A stretch of DNA of 33,393 bases, from positions 1-33,393 of the forward strand of contig CACJED010000011.1 in the NCBI GenBank assembly GCA_902592285.1, read 5' to 3'. Under the pieces are notes generated by a model. The model did not search any database. It worked only from the letters and a program-made list of their open reading frames with translations, and was not told the DNA's origin. Shown here piece by piece: positions 1-8,017 of the stretch. The DNA comes from an uncultured Pelagibacteraceae bacterium (GTDB lineage Bacteria > Pseudomonadota > Alphaproteobacteria > Pelagibacterales > Pelagibacteraceae). Both the position numbers and the translations under genes were made by a program. Numbering within the stretch: the first letter of the stretch is position 1; every line of letters begins with the position of its first letter.

Positions 1-268
1 TTCTCAATAGATGGTTATATTTTCTTTTTTTAAATAAATTTTTATTAATTATTTCTATAATATCTGATTTTAAAGATTTCTTTTTTATTCGATATTTTTT
101 TAAAGATAAAATTAAATTTTTTAAATGGTTGTCAAAGAATAAGATTTTAGCTGGTTTACCAAAAATCCACATCGTTGTAAAAATTCCATGATCTCCCCAA
201 AGATCTTGAAATTCTATTTGTTTTAAGTCTTTAAGCTGATAAGATTTTTTTAATAAGTAAGTTACCAT
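1..268 (-). CDS. pabC: PabC-like class IV aminotransferase, N-terminal part (cut by window edge)
   Basis: About 89 N-terminal residues of a protein that runs off the left edge. The fragment contains WGDHGIFTTMWIFGKPAKIL and then FFDNHLKNL. This matches the N-terminal pattern of fold-type IV PLP enzymes (G-x-FTT...G-x-P...HL-x-RL) such as 4-amino-4-deoxychorismate lyase. That enzyme makes p-aminobenzoate and pyruvate from aminodeoxychorismate for folate synthesis. The only in-frame ATG before this motif lies inside the end of pabA, giving a 38-base overlap. It has no clear ribosome binding site, which suggests translational coupling to pabA. The catalytic lysine lies outside the window. A branched-chain or D-amino-acid aminotransferase of the same fold is possible, but the position after pabB and pabA favours PabC. 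Confidence 0.72.
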   Translation of the reverse strand, partial: MVTYLLKKSYQLKDLKQIEFQDLWGDHGIFTTMWIFGKPAKILFFDNHLKNLILSLKKYRIKKKSLKSDIIEIINKNLFKKRKYNHLLR

Positions 269-788
269 TGATAGTTAAAAAAGATTCTGGGTGAAATTGA
301 AATCCATATATTTTTTCCTTTTTATTTTCAAACGCCATTGCGACTTTTGAATTTAAACATCTCATAGTTATCTCAAAATTATTGGATTTGAAAGGTTCTT
401 TTAATTTCAAAGAATGATACCTGCCAACTTTAAATATTTTTCCTTTTTTGAATAAAGATTTATTAGTGATTACTTTTATATTTGATTGAAAACCATGATA
501 AATTTTTTTTTGTTGAACAATTTTTGCACCTTCACAAAATAGAATATGTTGAAATCCTAAACAGATCCCTATTATTTTTTTTTTACCTTTATATTTTTTA
601 TAAATTTTTGAAGTGATTGGATAATTTTTAGGATTACCTGGTCCAGGTGAGAAAATTATTGTTGATGCTTTATTAATCTTTTTTTCACTGATTTTATCAT
701 AATTATCACATTCGACTTTGTCGAATAAAGCAAATTGATGAACAACATTATGGGTAAAAGAGTCGTTATGGTCAATTACATAAATCAT
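231..788 (-). CDS. pabA: Aminodeoxychorismate/anthranilate synthase glutamine amidotransferase subunit
   Basis: Class I glutamine amidotransferase of 185 residues, the usual size for PabA/TrpG. It releases ammonia from glutamine and passes it to the chorismate-binding partner. The oxyanion segment FSPGPGNP is at 46-53, the nucleophile elbow GICLGFQ has Cys76, and the rest of the triad sits in FQFHPES (His166, Glu168). Its start overlaps the stop of pabB by 4 bases (ATGA), so the two subunits are probably coupled in translation. The 3' end overlaps pabC. In many bacteria one such subunit serves both folate and tryptophan synthesis. The pab neighbours make folate the main role here, but sharing with TrpE cannot be excluded. 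Confidence 0.9.
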   Translation of the reverse strand: MIYVIDHNDSFTHNVVHQFALFDKVECDNYDKISEKKINKASTIIFSPGPGNPKNYPITSKIYKKYKGKKKIIGICLGFQHILFCEGAKIVQQKKIYHGFQSNIKVITNKSLFKKGKIFKVGRYHSLKLKEPFKSNNFEITMRCLNSKVAMAFENKKEKIYGFQFHPESFLTINGNLLIKKILSA

Positions 789-1936
789 TTAAATAAATCT
801 ATTAACGCTTTAGCTTTAAGAAAATTCTCATTAAATTCATGATTAGCATTACTGTCGACAACAACACCTGAGGCAACTGAAATTTCAGATATATTCTTAA
901 AATTTAAAATTGATCGTATAATTATATTAAATCTCATATCACCATTAAATTTTATGTATCCAAAACTACCTGTATAAATATTCCTATTTTCTTTTTCCTG
1001 ATTATTTAAAAGATTAAGCGTATTTATCTTTGGACAGCCTATAACTGAACCACCTGGCATCATTGCCTTAATTATTTCAAAATTATTTATATTTTTTTTT
1101 AATTTTCCCTTGATGAGGCTTACATAATGAAAAAGGTCTTTATATTCTTCCACGATTTTTTGTTTAGATAATTTTACAGTGCCCACTTTACAAATTCTTG
1201 ATAAATCATTTCTTTCCATATCAACAATCATATTATGCTCTTTGGTTTCTTTTAAATTTTTTCTAAAATAATTTAATGCTTTTATTTTATTTAATTGCTT
1301 TGTTTTTTTTACAGTACCAGCTATTGGTTTTGTAAATATATCGCTACCCTTTTTCGTAATTAAAGTTTCGGGTGAACAACTAATTATTGAGTAATTATGA
1401 TCTTTAATCATAAAAGCCTCTGGAGCAAGATTAGTGTTAGATAGCCTTGAAAAAAAATCTAAAGGATTAATTTTAGACTTTGTTTTATATTTGGTGCAAA
1501 TTTTGATTTGATATGTTTCACCACTTTTTATTTTTTTCTTAAATTTATTAAATATTTTTGTATAATTTTTTCTATTAATATTTATTTTAAAGTTTCCTGA
1601 TTTAAAATTTTCAAAATCATAATTTAACTTGTTACTAAGTTTAATCTTTTTTTCAGGTTTATAAAAAATACCCTTGGGAAAGTTTAAATTCTTTTGTTTA
1701 GGAACTTTAACATCAATAAGATTATTTAATAACTCATATCCAAAAAAACCAATAAAAAGGTCAGTATTTTTCGATTTCTTTTTATTTTTTTTAGTTAAAA
1801 AACTTTTAATATTTTTGTTATTTAAAATAATTTTTTTTGAAAAATCGGTATAAAGATTAAATCCCTTTTGAGATTTATAAATAATATATGGTTTTCCCGA
1901 CTGATGTATTTCTATTAATTGATTTATTCTATTCAA
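785..1936 (-). CDS. pabB: Aminodeoxychorismate synthase component I (chorismate-binding)
   Basis: Chorismate-binding enzyme of 383 residues that converts chorismate plus ammonia to aminodeoxychorismate together with PabA. Family motifs are in order: KPIAGT (203-208), IVDMERNDLSRIC (237-249) and PGGSVIGCPK (294-303). The PGGS form of the last motif is typical of PabB; TrpE usually has P-A-G-T-L-S-G. The N-terminal region is short and I see no TrpE tryptophan-binding LLES motif. One oddity is that the position held by the active-site lysine in E. coli PabB (PIKGT) is Ala206 here, as in TrpE. The gene starts 4 bases after the MFS gene ends and overlaps pabA by 4 bases, so it is part of a minus-strand operon. 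Confidence 0.87.
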   Translation of the reverse strand: MNRINQLIEIHQSGKPYIIYKSQKGFNLYTDFSKKIILNNKNIKSFLTKKNKKKSKNTDLFIGFFGYELLNNLIDVKVPKQKNLNFPKGIFYKPEKKIKLSNKLNYDFENFKSGNFKININRKNYTKIFNKFKKKIKSGETYQIKICTKYKTKSKINPLDFFSRLSNTNLAPEAFMIKDHNYSIISCSPETLITKKGSDIFTKPIAGTVKKTKQLNKIKALNYFRKNLKETKEHNMIVDMERNDLSRICKVGTVKLSKQKIVEEYKDLFHYVSLIKGKLKKNINNFEIIKAMMPGGSVIGCPKINTLNLLNNQEKENRNIYTGSFGYIKFNGDMRFNIIIRSILNFKNISEISVASGVVVDSNANHEFNENFLKAKALIDLFK

Positions 1937-1940
1937 TTTA

Positions 1941-3158
1941 TTATGTTTTTAATCTTAAAACTGGTTCCTCTTTTATTGGTAAATGAATTATTGCTGCAAA
2001 TACAGATAAAGCAATTGCTAAATACCACGCATAATCATATGACCCGTAAAGATCATGAAACAAACCTCCTAAATATGCACCAAAAAAGGATCCTATTTGA
2101 TGACTTAAAAATACTATTCCATATAATAAACCTAAATATTTTGTTCCAAACATATGAGCAACAATCCCACTTGTGGCTGGTACAGTTGAAAGCCATAAAA
2201 AACCAAAACTTGCTCCAAATAAAAAAGCTGTAAAATTACTTGCAGGTGTAAATATAAATAAAATTATTGATATACCTCTTAAAAAGTAAATTGTACTAAG
2301 TATTTTTTTCTTACTCATTTTGGCTGAAAGGTAACCACTTAACAATGAACCAAAAATATTAAATAGACCAATCAATGATAAAATAGCAGCTGCAGTCCAA
2401 TCCTCTAAGCCTCTATCAATTACATACTTAGGTACGTGAGTTCCAACTAAAGTGATATGAAATCCACAAACAAAAAAACCTGACACAAGTAAAATATAAC
2501 TTTTTGTTTTAAAAGCCTCTACAAGAGCTTCTTTGAAAGTTTGATCAGATATACTTTCTACACTTTCATTTTTAGTGGGAGATCTAACAAAATAAGCAGC
2601 ACATAAACCTGTCAATAAAAATAAAAAAAAGACAAATAAAGTATAATTCCAACCAAATTCTCTTAAGGAATAATTAGTAAAGATTGGAGATAAAAAGTAA
2701 CCAAAAGAACCTACCGCTGTTACAAAACTCATCGCAATTGTTCTTGTCGACAATGGAAAATGTTTGCCAACAACCGACATTGGAATACTTATAGCAGTAC
2801 CACCTAAACCTATACCTATTAATAAACCCATGTGAATTTGAAAAAAAATCCCTGTATTTGGTCCGGTATATAAAAAATAAATTCCTAAAGTATAAAATAA
2901 AAAAGCAGAAATAATTGCTACGTGACCACCATATCGATCGGCCACCGCCCCAAAAACTGGACCTGTTAAACCCCACATCAACATTTGCACACCGATCGCA
3001 AATCCAAATGCTGTATTACTAATTTTTAGGCTTTCATTAAAATCAATAAAAAATAAACCAAAAACTTGTCTAACACCAAGTGAGATTAAAACTACGAAAC
3101 ATGCTGCACATAAAGTTATAATTGCAGTTTTCGATTGAAAAAACTTATCAGATGTCAT
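1941..3158 (-). CDS. MFS transporter, 12 membrane helices
   Basis: Major facilitator protein of 405 residues with about 12 hydrophobic helices. The loop between helices 2 and 3 reads GAVADRYGGH, the family's G-x-x-x-D-R-x-G-G signature. The general pattern (early GVRQVFGLFF, later GLLIGIGLGG) resembles the oxalate/formate antiporter and monocarboxylate branch, but the substrate cannot be assigned. It starts 4 bases inside the end of the MetC-like gene (ATGA overlap) and ends 4 bases before pabB, so it sits inside a five-gene minus-strand operon. It may move a sulfur- or amino-acid-derived acid linked to the lyase, or an aromatic product linked to pab; this is inference from position only. Confidence 0.85.
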   Translation of the reverse strand: MTSDKFFQSKTAIITLCAACFVVLISLGVRQVFGLFFIDFNESLKISNTAFGFAIGVQMLMWGLTGPVFGAVADRYGGHVAIISAFLFYTLGIYFLYTGPNTGIFFQIHMGLLIGIGLGGTAISIPMSVVGKHFPLSTRTIAMSFVTAVGSFGYFLSPIFTNYSLREFGWNYTLFVFFLFLLTGLCAAYFVRSPTKNESVESISDQTFKEALVEAFKTKSYILLVSGFFVCGFHITLVGTHVPKYVIDRGLEDWTAAAILSLIGLFNIFGSLLSGYLSAKMSKKKILSTIYFLRGISIILFIFTPASNFTAFLFGASFGFLWLSTVPATSGIVAHMFGTKYLGLLYGIVFLSHQIGSFFGAYLGGLFHDLYGSYDYAWYLAIALSVFAAIIHLPIKEEPVLRLKT

Positions 3159-4330
3159 TTTAAATGTCTTAATGCTTGTTTTATATCCATAATTAAGTCA
3201 TTTGGATTTTCAAGACCTATATGTAACCTTACAAGATGTTCATCTTTTGCTAATTTTAAATATTTTCTATTTCCTGTTTCCCTAAATTCTTGATGTAATA
3301 CTAAACTTTCGAAACCTCCCCAACTATAACCATAGCCAAATAGTTTTAATGAATTAACGAATTTCCTAACAGAATTAATATTTTTTGATTTTATTTTTAA
3401 ACCCATTAGGCCTGAGGCTCCTGAATAATACTTCTTCCACATTCTAAAATTATGAGAGTTTTTTTTATACGGATATAATAATTTAATTTTTTTATTTTTA
3501 GATAAAAATTCAGCTACTTTTTTTGCATTTTCTCTATGACGATCTAATCTAACGTCAAGAGTTCTTAATCCACGTGTAATCAAGTAAGCATCATCTGGCC
3601 CTAACCTTAAACCTGTAATTCTTTCTGCATTATAAACTTTTTGAAAAACTTTTTTATTAACTGCCAAACTACCACCCATAACATCTGAATGGCCAGAATA
3701 ATATTTAGTAGCTGATACAATTGACATATCAAAACCAAGTTTAATAGGCTTTAAAAAATAAGGTGTTCCCCACGTATTATCAATTGCTGTCAAAATTTTT
3801 TTCTTTTTTGCAATTGAAATAATCTTATTTAAATCTTGAAAATCAAAAGTATTACTTCCTGGATTTTCAACAAAAATTAATTTTGTTTTTTTTGTAATAT
3901 TATTTTTTAATGTATTTAAGTCACTTGGGTTATAGAAAATTGTTTTAATTTTAAATTCATTAAGAAATTTTTCTGTTAGCAATCTTGTAGGACTATACAC
4001 AGGATCAGCAACAATGATTTCATCTCCTGGTCTGGTCACACTAAATATAGCTAAAAACACCGCCCCGAAACCTGTTGGAGTCGTGAATACATGATAACTT
4101 TCCTCAAGCTTAGTGAGAATTTTTTGTAGAATATATGTAGTTGATGTTCCCTGTCTCCCGTAGTCGTAATGTCCACCTGTAGGATTTTGTTTTGCTTTAG
4201 CTTGTGTTTTTCTAATATGCTTCATTGATTTGAATATAATAGTAGATGCTCTAACAACTGGAGGATTTACGGATTGGTTATGGAAATCTTTTGCTGTATG
4301 CTTTAAAAAAGTCTTTAATGAGTCTGACAT
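3155..4330 (-). CDS. metC: Cystathionine beta-lyase-like PLP enzyme (Cys/Met metabolism family)
   Basis: Gamma-family PLP enzyme of 391 residues, normal size for the family. YDYGRQGTST (56-65) contributes the phosphate-binding and substrate tyrosine region. DNTWGTPYFLKP (184-195) holds the PLP aspartate. SIVSATKYYSGHSDVMGG carries the PLP lysine, Lys209. The sequence is closest in pattern to MetC (cystathionine to homocysteine, pyruvate and ammonia). Gamma-lyases and gamma-synthases share all these motifs, so the exact reaction is an inference. It is the first gene of a minus-strand run with an MFS carrier and pabB-pabA-pabC, and it diverges from a basic microprotein across only 75 bases. That gap is too short to show a known SAM riboswitch. 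Confidence 0.82.
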   Translation of the reverse strand: MSDSLKTFLKHTAKDFHNQSVNPPVVRASTIIFKSMKHIRKTQAKAKQNPTGGHYDYGRQGTSTTYILQKILTKLEESYHVFTTPTGFGAVFLAIFSVTRPGDEIIVADPVYSPTRLLTEKFLNEFKIKTIFYNPSDLNTLKNNITKKTKLIFVENPGSNTFDFQDLNKIISIAKKKKILTAIDNTWGTPYFLKPIKLGFDMSIVSATKYYSGHSDVMGGSLAVNKKVFQKVYNAERITGLRLGPDDAYLITRGLRTLDVRLDRHRENAKKVAEFLSKNKKIKLLYPYKKNSHNFRMWKKYYSGASGLMGLKIKSKNINSVRKFVNSLKLFGYGYSWGGFESLVLHQEFRETGNRKYLKLAKDEHLVRLHIGLENPNDLIMDIKQALRHLK

Positions 4331-4337
4331 AATAAAT

Positions 4338-4366
4338 TTGATAACTTAAGGTGACAATGCTATATC
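4338..4366 (+). promoter_or_regulatory. Probable sigma-70-type promoter for the microprotein and membrane gene
   Basis: TTGATA (4338-4343) is followed after exactly 17 bases by TATATC (4361-4366), and a TG sits in the extended -10 position (TGC just before the hexamer). Transcription would begin near 4373, leaving a leader of about 33 bases with a ribosome binding site AAAGGA before the ATG at 4406. In AT-rich DNA single promoter matches are common, so support rests on the spacing and the divergent position. Confidence 0.5.
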
Positions 4367-4405
4367 CCGCTAGTAATTTCAATTAAATTATAATTAAAGG
4401 AAAAA

Positions 4406-4489
4406 ATGGGTTATCCAAAAAAACATAGAGGCCGAAGAAAACAAGGTTCAAAAAAAAGAAGAGCTAAAAGAAAAAATAAGAAAAAGTAG
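4406..4489 (+). CDS. 27-residue extremely basic microprotein
   Basis: The ATG is preceded by AAAGGA. The protein begins MGYPKKHRGRRKQGSKKR and ends in a further Lys/Arg-rich tail; about two thirds of its residues are Lys, Arg or His and it has no acidic residue. Size and charge recall tiny ribosome-associated proteins such as bTHX or bL36-like extensions, but the sequence does not match those motifs clearly, so no function is assigned. It has a promoter-like sequence upstream and stops 4 bases before the following membrane protein's ATG, so the two are probably co-transcribed. A short Lys/Arg-rich ORF can arise by chance in AT-rich DNA. The good ribosome binding site, promoter and tight coupling argue that it is real. 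Confidence 0.6.
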   Translation: MGYPKKHRGRRKQGSKKRRAKRKNKKK

Positions 4490-4493
4490 TTCT

Positions 4494-5204
4494 ATGGAAC
4501 AAATCAATAAGGTTAAGTCCATAAGTATATGGGTATTTATTGTGCCTTTCATAGCTGTAAACGCTTGTTTGCTAATCACAACACAGTTTCATTTTTTAAT
4601 AGAGGATAAATACAGAATTTTCTATCCTTTTCCGTATTTGGATGGTGGGGTATCTATAAGCAGAACTGCAAGATATTTTCCAACTTATTTAATTTTTAAA
4701 CCTGCTATGTTTTTGACATCCTATCTTTTAATTGTTTATTGGCTGAATAACAGAAAGATAATAAATTATTTTGATAACAAAAATAAATATAGAGATAAAA
4801 TAGTATACTTTGGAATTGCATCAGCAATTGCTTTAATTTTGCACTCAATTTTTTTAGGAGTGAAATTTGATAATGATCTATATAAATTATTTAGAAGAGT
4901 AATAATGTTTGTATTTATTGTTTTTGAAATAGTAGCGCAAACCTACCTGGTTCTAGCTCTGTACTCAATTAAAAAAAAAATATTTGGATATATTAATGAA
5001 ACTGTTTTAAAACTTAAATTAATTTTAGTAAGCATACTTATCGTAGTTGCTTGTATTAGTATCCCAATAATAAGTTTGCCTGGAGATAATTTTTATGGGA
5101 TAAATTTAAAATTTTTAAAACATGCTTTAGAGTGGGACTACTTTTTAGGAGTAATTTCTTTTTATCTTTTAACTTTTTTAATGTGGAAAAAATCAACTAA
5201 GTAA
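4494..5204 (+). CDS. Integral membrane protein, about six helices, possibly Frag1/DRAM/Sfk1-like
   Basis: Protein of 236 residues with hydrophobic helices near 10-32, 68-86, 105-124, 134-157, 174-195 and 213-231. The loop after helix 1 reads [20 protein letters not shown], and the segment before the last helix contains HALEWDYF. Both loosely recall the Frag1/DRAM/Sfk1 (PGAP2-type) layout, which has a Ser-Ile-Ser loop after helix 1 and a Glu before the last helix. This is a tentative resemblance, not an identification. It starts 4 bases after the basic microprotein, so it depends on the same promoter. Its 3' end overlaps mnmA on the opposite strand by 8 bases. Confidence 0.65.
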   Translation: MEQINKVKSISIWVFIVPFIAVNACLLITTQFHFLIEDKYRIFYPFPYLDGGVSISRTARYFPTYLIFKPAMFLTSYLLIVYWLNNRKIINYFDNKNKYRDKIVYFGIASAIALILHSIFLGVKFDNDLYKLFRRVIMFVFIVFEIVAQTYLVLALYSIKKKIFGYINETVLKLKLILVSILIVVACISIPIISLPGDNFYGINLKFLKHALEWDYFLGVISFYLLTFLMWKKSTK

Positions 5205-6315
5205 CAATCCAACCACCTCCTAAAACTTTATGACCTTTTTTATCAAGATCATAAAAAACACAAGCTTGTCCGGGGGAAATTCCATCCTCTAGTTTTTTTA
5301 GATTAACTTCTGCAGAATTATCTACTTTAAAGTTGACTTTAGCTTCTAATAATTGCCCTGTTGATCTAACTTTTACTAGAATGTCTTTATTAAGATAATT
5401 TTTATCTACTAATAAATTAAGATTTTTAATGTTGATATTTTTTTTACCAAGTTTTTCTCTTGGTCCAACTATAATCTCATTTTTATCAGAATTAATTTTT
5501 AAAACATATAGGGCCTCTGCGTCTGAAACTTTAATTCCTTTTCTTTGTCCAATTGTAAAATTTATAATTCCATCATGTACTCCAATAACTTTACCACTTA
5601 AGTCTTTTATATTCCCTTTCTTGAAAGACTCTGGTCTAAATTTTCTTATAACTGATGCATAGTCTCCATTTGGCACAAAACATATATCTTGACTATCTGG
5701 CTTATCTGCAACATTCAAATTCAAATTTTTAGCAATAGATCTAGTCTCATCTTTGAGCATTCCACCTAATGGAAATCTTAAATAATTCAATTGTTCTCTA
5801 GTTGTATTAAATAAAAAATAACTTTGATCTCTATTTTCATCAATTGCACGATACATATTTGTTTCAGAGCCCGAAGTAATACTTTTTACATAATGACCGG
5901 TGATTAAAGCATCTGCTTTTAATTCTTTTGAGAATTCAAATAAATCATTAAATTTAACAGTTTGATTACATTGAACACATGGTATTGGAGTTTCTCCCTT
6001 AAGGTAACTTTCAACAAAGTTGTCTATAACTCCCTCTTTAAATTTATTTTGATAATATAAAATTTTATGCTCTATATTTAATTTTTGAGCAACTCTTTTA
6101 GCATCCATGATGTCCTGACCTGAACAACATTGTTTAGATGAGGCAACTTCTTTACTATCATCGTAGAGTTTCAATGTTGCACCGATCACATTATAACCTT
6201 CTTTTTTCATCATGCCTGCTACTGTAGATGAGTCAACACCACCTGACATAGCAACAACGACTTTTGTTTGAGATGGTTTTTTATAAAGGCCTATCGAGTT
6301 TAATTGATTATTCAT
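5197..6315 (-). CDS. mnmA: tRNA-specific 2-thiouridylase MnmA
   Basis: Enzyme of 372 residues that adds sulfur to U34 of tRNA for Lys, Glu and Gln, using ATP and a sulfur relay. The PP-loop is MSGGVDSS (23-30). The two catalytic cysteines match PCVQCN (Cys116) and DSQDICFVP (Cys212). The GQRKGI segment of the central domain and a C-terminal beta-barrel ending GGGWIV complete the family plan. The start gives about 12 residues more than the E. coli form before the PP-loop and fits the leader region. It diverges from the DUF3553 gene and overlaps the upstream membrane gene tail to tail by 8 bases, leaving no room for an intrinsic terminator. Confidence 0.95.
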   Translation of the reverse strand: MNNQLNSIGLYKKPSQTKVVVAMSGGVDSSTVAGMMKKEGYNVIGATLKLYDDSKEVASSKQCCSGQDIMDAKRVAQKLNIEHKILYYQNKFKEGVIDNFVESYLKGETPIPCVQCNQTVKFNDLFEFSKELKADALITGHYVKSITSGSETNMYRAIDENRDQSYFLFNTTREQLNYLRFPLGGMLKDETRSIAKNLNLNVADKPDSQDICFVPNGDYASVIRKFRPESFKKGNIKDLSGKVIGVHDGIINFTIGQRKGIKVSDAEALYVLKINSDKNEIIVGPREKLGKKNINIKNLNLLVDKNYLNKDILVKVRSTGQLLEAKVNFKVDNSAEVNLKKLEDGISPGQACVFYDLDKKGHKVLGGGWIVT

Positions 6316-6354
6316 TATCTGGTATTTATACTTATTTCTAATATAAGTTAAATA

Positions 6355-6531
6355 ATGATATTAGATTTTGAACCTGGAGATAAGGTAATTAATCCTTTAG
6401 CAAAAGAATGGGGTATTGGACAAGTACAGTCAATAATTAAAGAAAAAGTAACAGTTAATTTTCAAAATGTGGGAAAAAAAGTGATTAATTCAAACAACAT
6501 TGAGCTTAAAAAAATAAATGACAAAAATTAA
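6355..6531 (+). CDS. DUF3553 family small protein
   Basis: Protein of 58 residues beginning [20 protein letters not shown] and continuing IGQVQS, then [14 protein letters not shown]. The pattern PGD-x-V-x-x-P...WGIGQVQS...VTVNF...GKK is that of the DUF3553 family, small SH3/Tudor-like proteins of unknown function found widely in alphaproteobacteria. There is no strong ribosome binding site. It overlaps cysQ by 14 bases in another frame, which suggests coupled translation, and it diverges from mnmA across 39 bases. Confidence 0.82.
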   Translation: MILDFEPGDKVINPLAKEWGIGQVQSIIKEKVTVNFQNVGKKVINSNNIELKKINDKN

Positions 6532-7294
6532 TATTGAAAAAATAGTCAGAGATTTAATAGATACTTTTTTAAAAGCTGGTGAAGTTTCAATAAAATTAAG
6601 AAAGAATGGTCTTATAAAAGAAATAAAATCTGATAACACGCCTGTCACTAATGGTGATTTAGAGGTAAATCAAATTATTAGTAAAGAAATAAAAAAAATA
6701 ACACCATCGATACCAATTATTTCAGAAGAAACTTCAGATAATAAATCAACTAAAAATCTTGATAATTTTTGGCTTATTGATCCAATAGATGGTACATACG
6801 ACTATATAAATAATCTTGAAGAATTTACAATTAATGCAGGATTAATACTTGATAAAAAACCAGCAGCAGGACTGATTTATGCACCTGCAAAAAAAAGAAT
6901 GTTTTACTCTTATGGTGTAGGTGAAGCATATGAATATTCTAATGGAAAAGAAATTAAAATAGATGGTTCTAAAAACTCAAATAAAAAAGATGATATAAAA
7001 TTTGTTGCTTACTCAAATAAAATTAAACCAGAAATTCAAAAAATTTTTAATGAACTAAATGTGAAAGAATATACTAGAATGAAAAGTTCCTTAAAATTTT
7101 GTGTTGTTGCAACTGGAGAATATGATGGTTATGTTGCAGAACCTAGAGCTTGTGAATGGGATATTGCAGCTGGACATGCAATTTTAAAACATTCAGGTGG
7201 CTCTATAACCGATTTTGAAAATAAAGAAATTTTTTATGGAAAAAAAGGTTTTAAAAATACTAGTCTTATTTTAAAAAGAAATAGATTGATCTAA
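6518..7294 (+). CDS. cysQ: CysQ-type 3'(2'),5'-bisphosphate nucleotidase / inositol monophosphatase family
   Basis: Magnesium-dependent phosphatase of 258 residues. Metal ligands are visible in SEET (69-72), DPIDGT (88-93) and CEWDIAAGH (Asp215). NLEEFTINAGLI follows the core as in CysQ. CysQ removes the 3'-phosphate from 3'-phosphoadenosine 5'-phosphate (PAP), which is left after sulfate activation or phosphopantetheine transfer. Inositol monophosphatase shares all motifs, so substrate assignment rests on overall pattern. It overlaps the DUF3553 gene by 14 bases and shares one base (TAATG) with the next membrane microprotein, forming a three-gene run. If this is SAR11, which lacks the usual sulfate-reduction genes, PAP from acyl-carrier protein priming is a likelier substrate source. 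Confidence 0.82.
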   Translation: MTKINIEKIVRDLIDTFLKAGEVSIKLRKNGLIKEIKSDNTPVTNGDLEVNQIISKEIKKITPSIPIISEETSDNKSTKNLDNFWLIDPIDGTYDYINNLEEFTINAGLILDKKPAAGLIYAPAKKRMFYSYGVGEAYEYSNGKEIKIDGSKNSNKKDDIKFVAYSNKIKPEIQKIFNELNVKEYTRMKSSLKFCVVATGEYDGYVAEPRACEWDIAAGHAILKHSGGSITDFENKEIFYGKKGFKNTSLILKRNRLI

Positions 7295-7434
7295 TGGATG
7301 AGCAACTTCGAATTATATTAATTATAATTGTATCAGTATCTATTTTTGGATTATTAGTTTTTGTTTTTGTTAAAAATTATATAAAAAATAAAATTGACTA
7401 CATGGTTAAAAAAGAAAAAGATAAATTAAAGTAA
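7294..7434 (+). CDS. 46-residue single-pass membrane microprotein
   Basis: It begins MDEQLRIILIIIVSVSIFGL. There is one hydrophobic helix (about residues 6-27) followed by a Lys-rich tail containing YIKNKIDYMVKKEKDK, so the N-out/C-in orientation is likely by the positive-inside rule. The start codon shares one base with the cysQ stop (TAATG), a typical coupling arrangement. The 3' end overlaps recX on the opposite strand by 9 bases. I do not recognise a family. It may be a small membrane adaptor or anchor; the coupling to cysQ is the only functional hint. Confidence 0.6.
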   Translation: MDEQLRIILIIIVSVSIFGLLVFVFVKNYIKNKIDYMVKKEKDKLK

Positions 7435-7989
7435 ATTGACTATTTTTAAATAGTCATCTTTTTCTATATCCATAACTTTTTTAGAAGTTTCAAAATCAAA
7501 ACCATTCCTTGCTAATACAGAAATATCTTTTTTATAGAAAAGTGGTCGATTATCCTCTACTCTCGCAGGACCAATTCTCTTTTTTTTACATAATTTTATT
7601 GCTGAGAAAAAATCTTGATCAGAATTTTCATAAGTAATCTTCTCTACAGTTTCTTTTACGTATTCACTATTAATTCCTTTGCCTATCAAATAATTCCTAA
7701 TTTTATTTATTGAGTTTCCTCTTTGAATCATACTTTTTGCTTTACTCTCAGAATAAAACTTATCATTAATAAATTTGCTTTTTTCCAAATCAGATAAAAC
7801 AATATCAATCAAATTCGTAACATCTTGCTTTTTAACGTTTGGGACTGAAGTTTTTAAATATTTTTTTAAAAGATAGGTTTTTAGCTGTTGTTTTGAGGGT
7901 GCATATTTTTCAACATATGAAAATGCAAAATTGCGCATCTCTTCCACAGTAACTTTCAATGTTTTTTTTTTGTTTCTTATAGGAATCAT
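7426..7989 (-). CDS. recX: RecX family regulatory protein
   Basis: Helical protein of 187 residues made of RecX-type three-helix repeats: a first repeat around VEKYAPSKQQLKTYLLKKYL, a second with DLEKSKFINDKFYSES and RGNSINKIRNYLIGKGI, and a third near the C-terminus. FINDKFY-x-x-S and the following RG-x-S-x-x-x-I-x-x-x-L match the conserved core of RecX. RecX binds RecA filaments and limits recombination and SOS activity. recA is not next to it, unlike the gammaproteobacterial arrangement. It is tail to tail with the cysQ-linked microprotein and diverges from the ABA4-like gene. Confidence 0.85.
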   Translation of the reverse strand: MIPIRNKKKTLKVTVEEMRNFAFSYVEKYAPSKQQLKTYLLKKYLKTSVPNVKKQDVTNLIDIVLSDLEKSKFINDKFYSESKAKSMIQRGNSINKIRNYLIGKGINSEYVKETVEKITYENSDQDFFSAIKLCKKKRIGPARVEDNRPLFYKKDISVLARNGFDFETSKKVMDIEKDDYLKIVNLL

Positions 7990-8017
7990 AATAAGATTTA
8001 ATATAATATATTTTAGA

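Noticed and set aside
1919..2233. Plus-strand ORF antisense to the MFS gene and the pabB start
   Set aside because: It covers well-supported minus-strand coding sequence and shows no family pattern or ribosome binding site.
4331..4405. SAM riboswitch in front of the MetC-like gene
   Set aside because: The divergent gap is 75 bases and is shared with a plus-strand promoter; I see no pseudoknot pairing of a SAM-II or SAM-V type.
7931..8017. Longer N-terminus for the ABA4-like protein
   Set aside because: It would lie antisense over the start of recX and adds residues absent from the family; the ATG at 8018 fits better.
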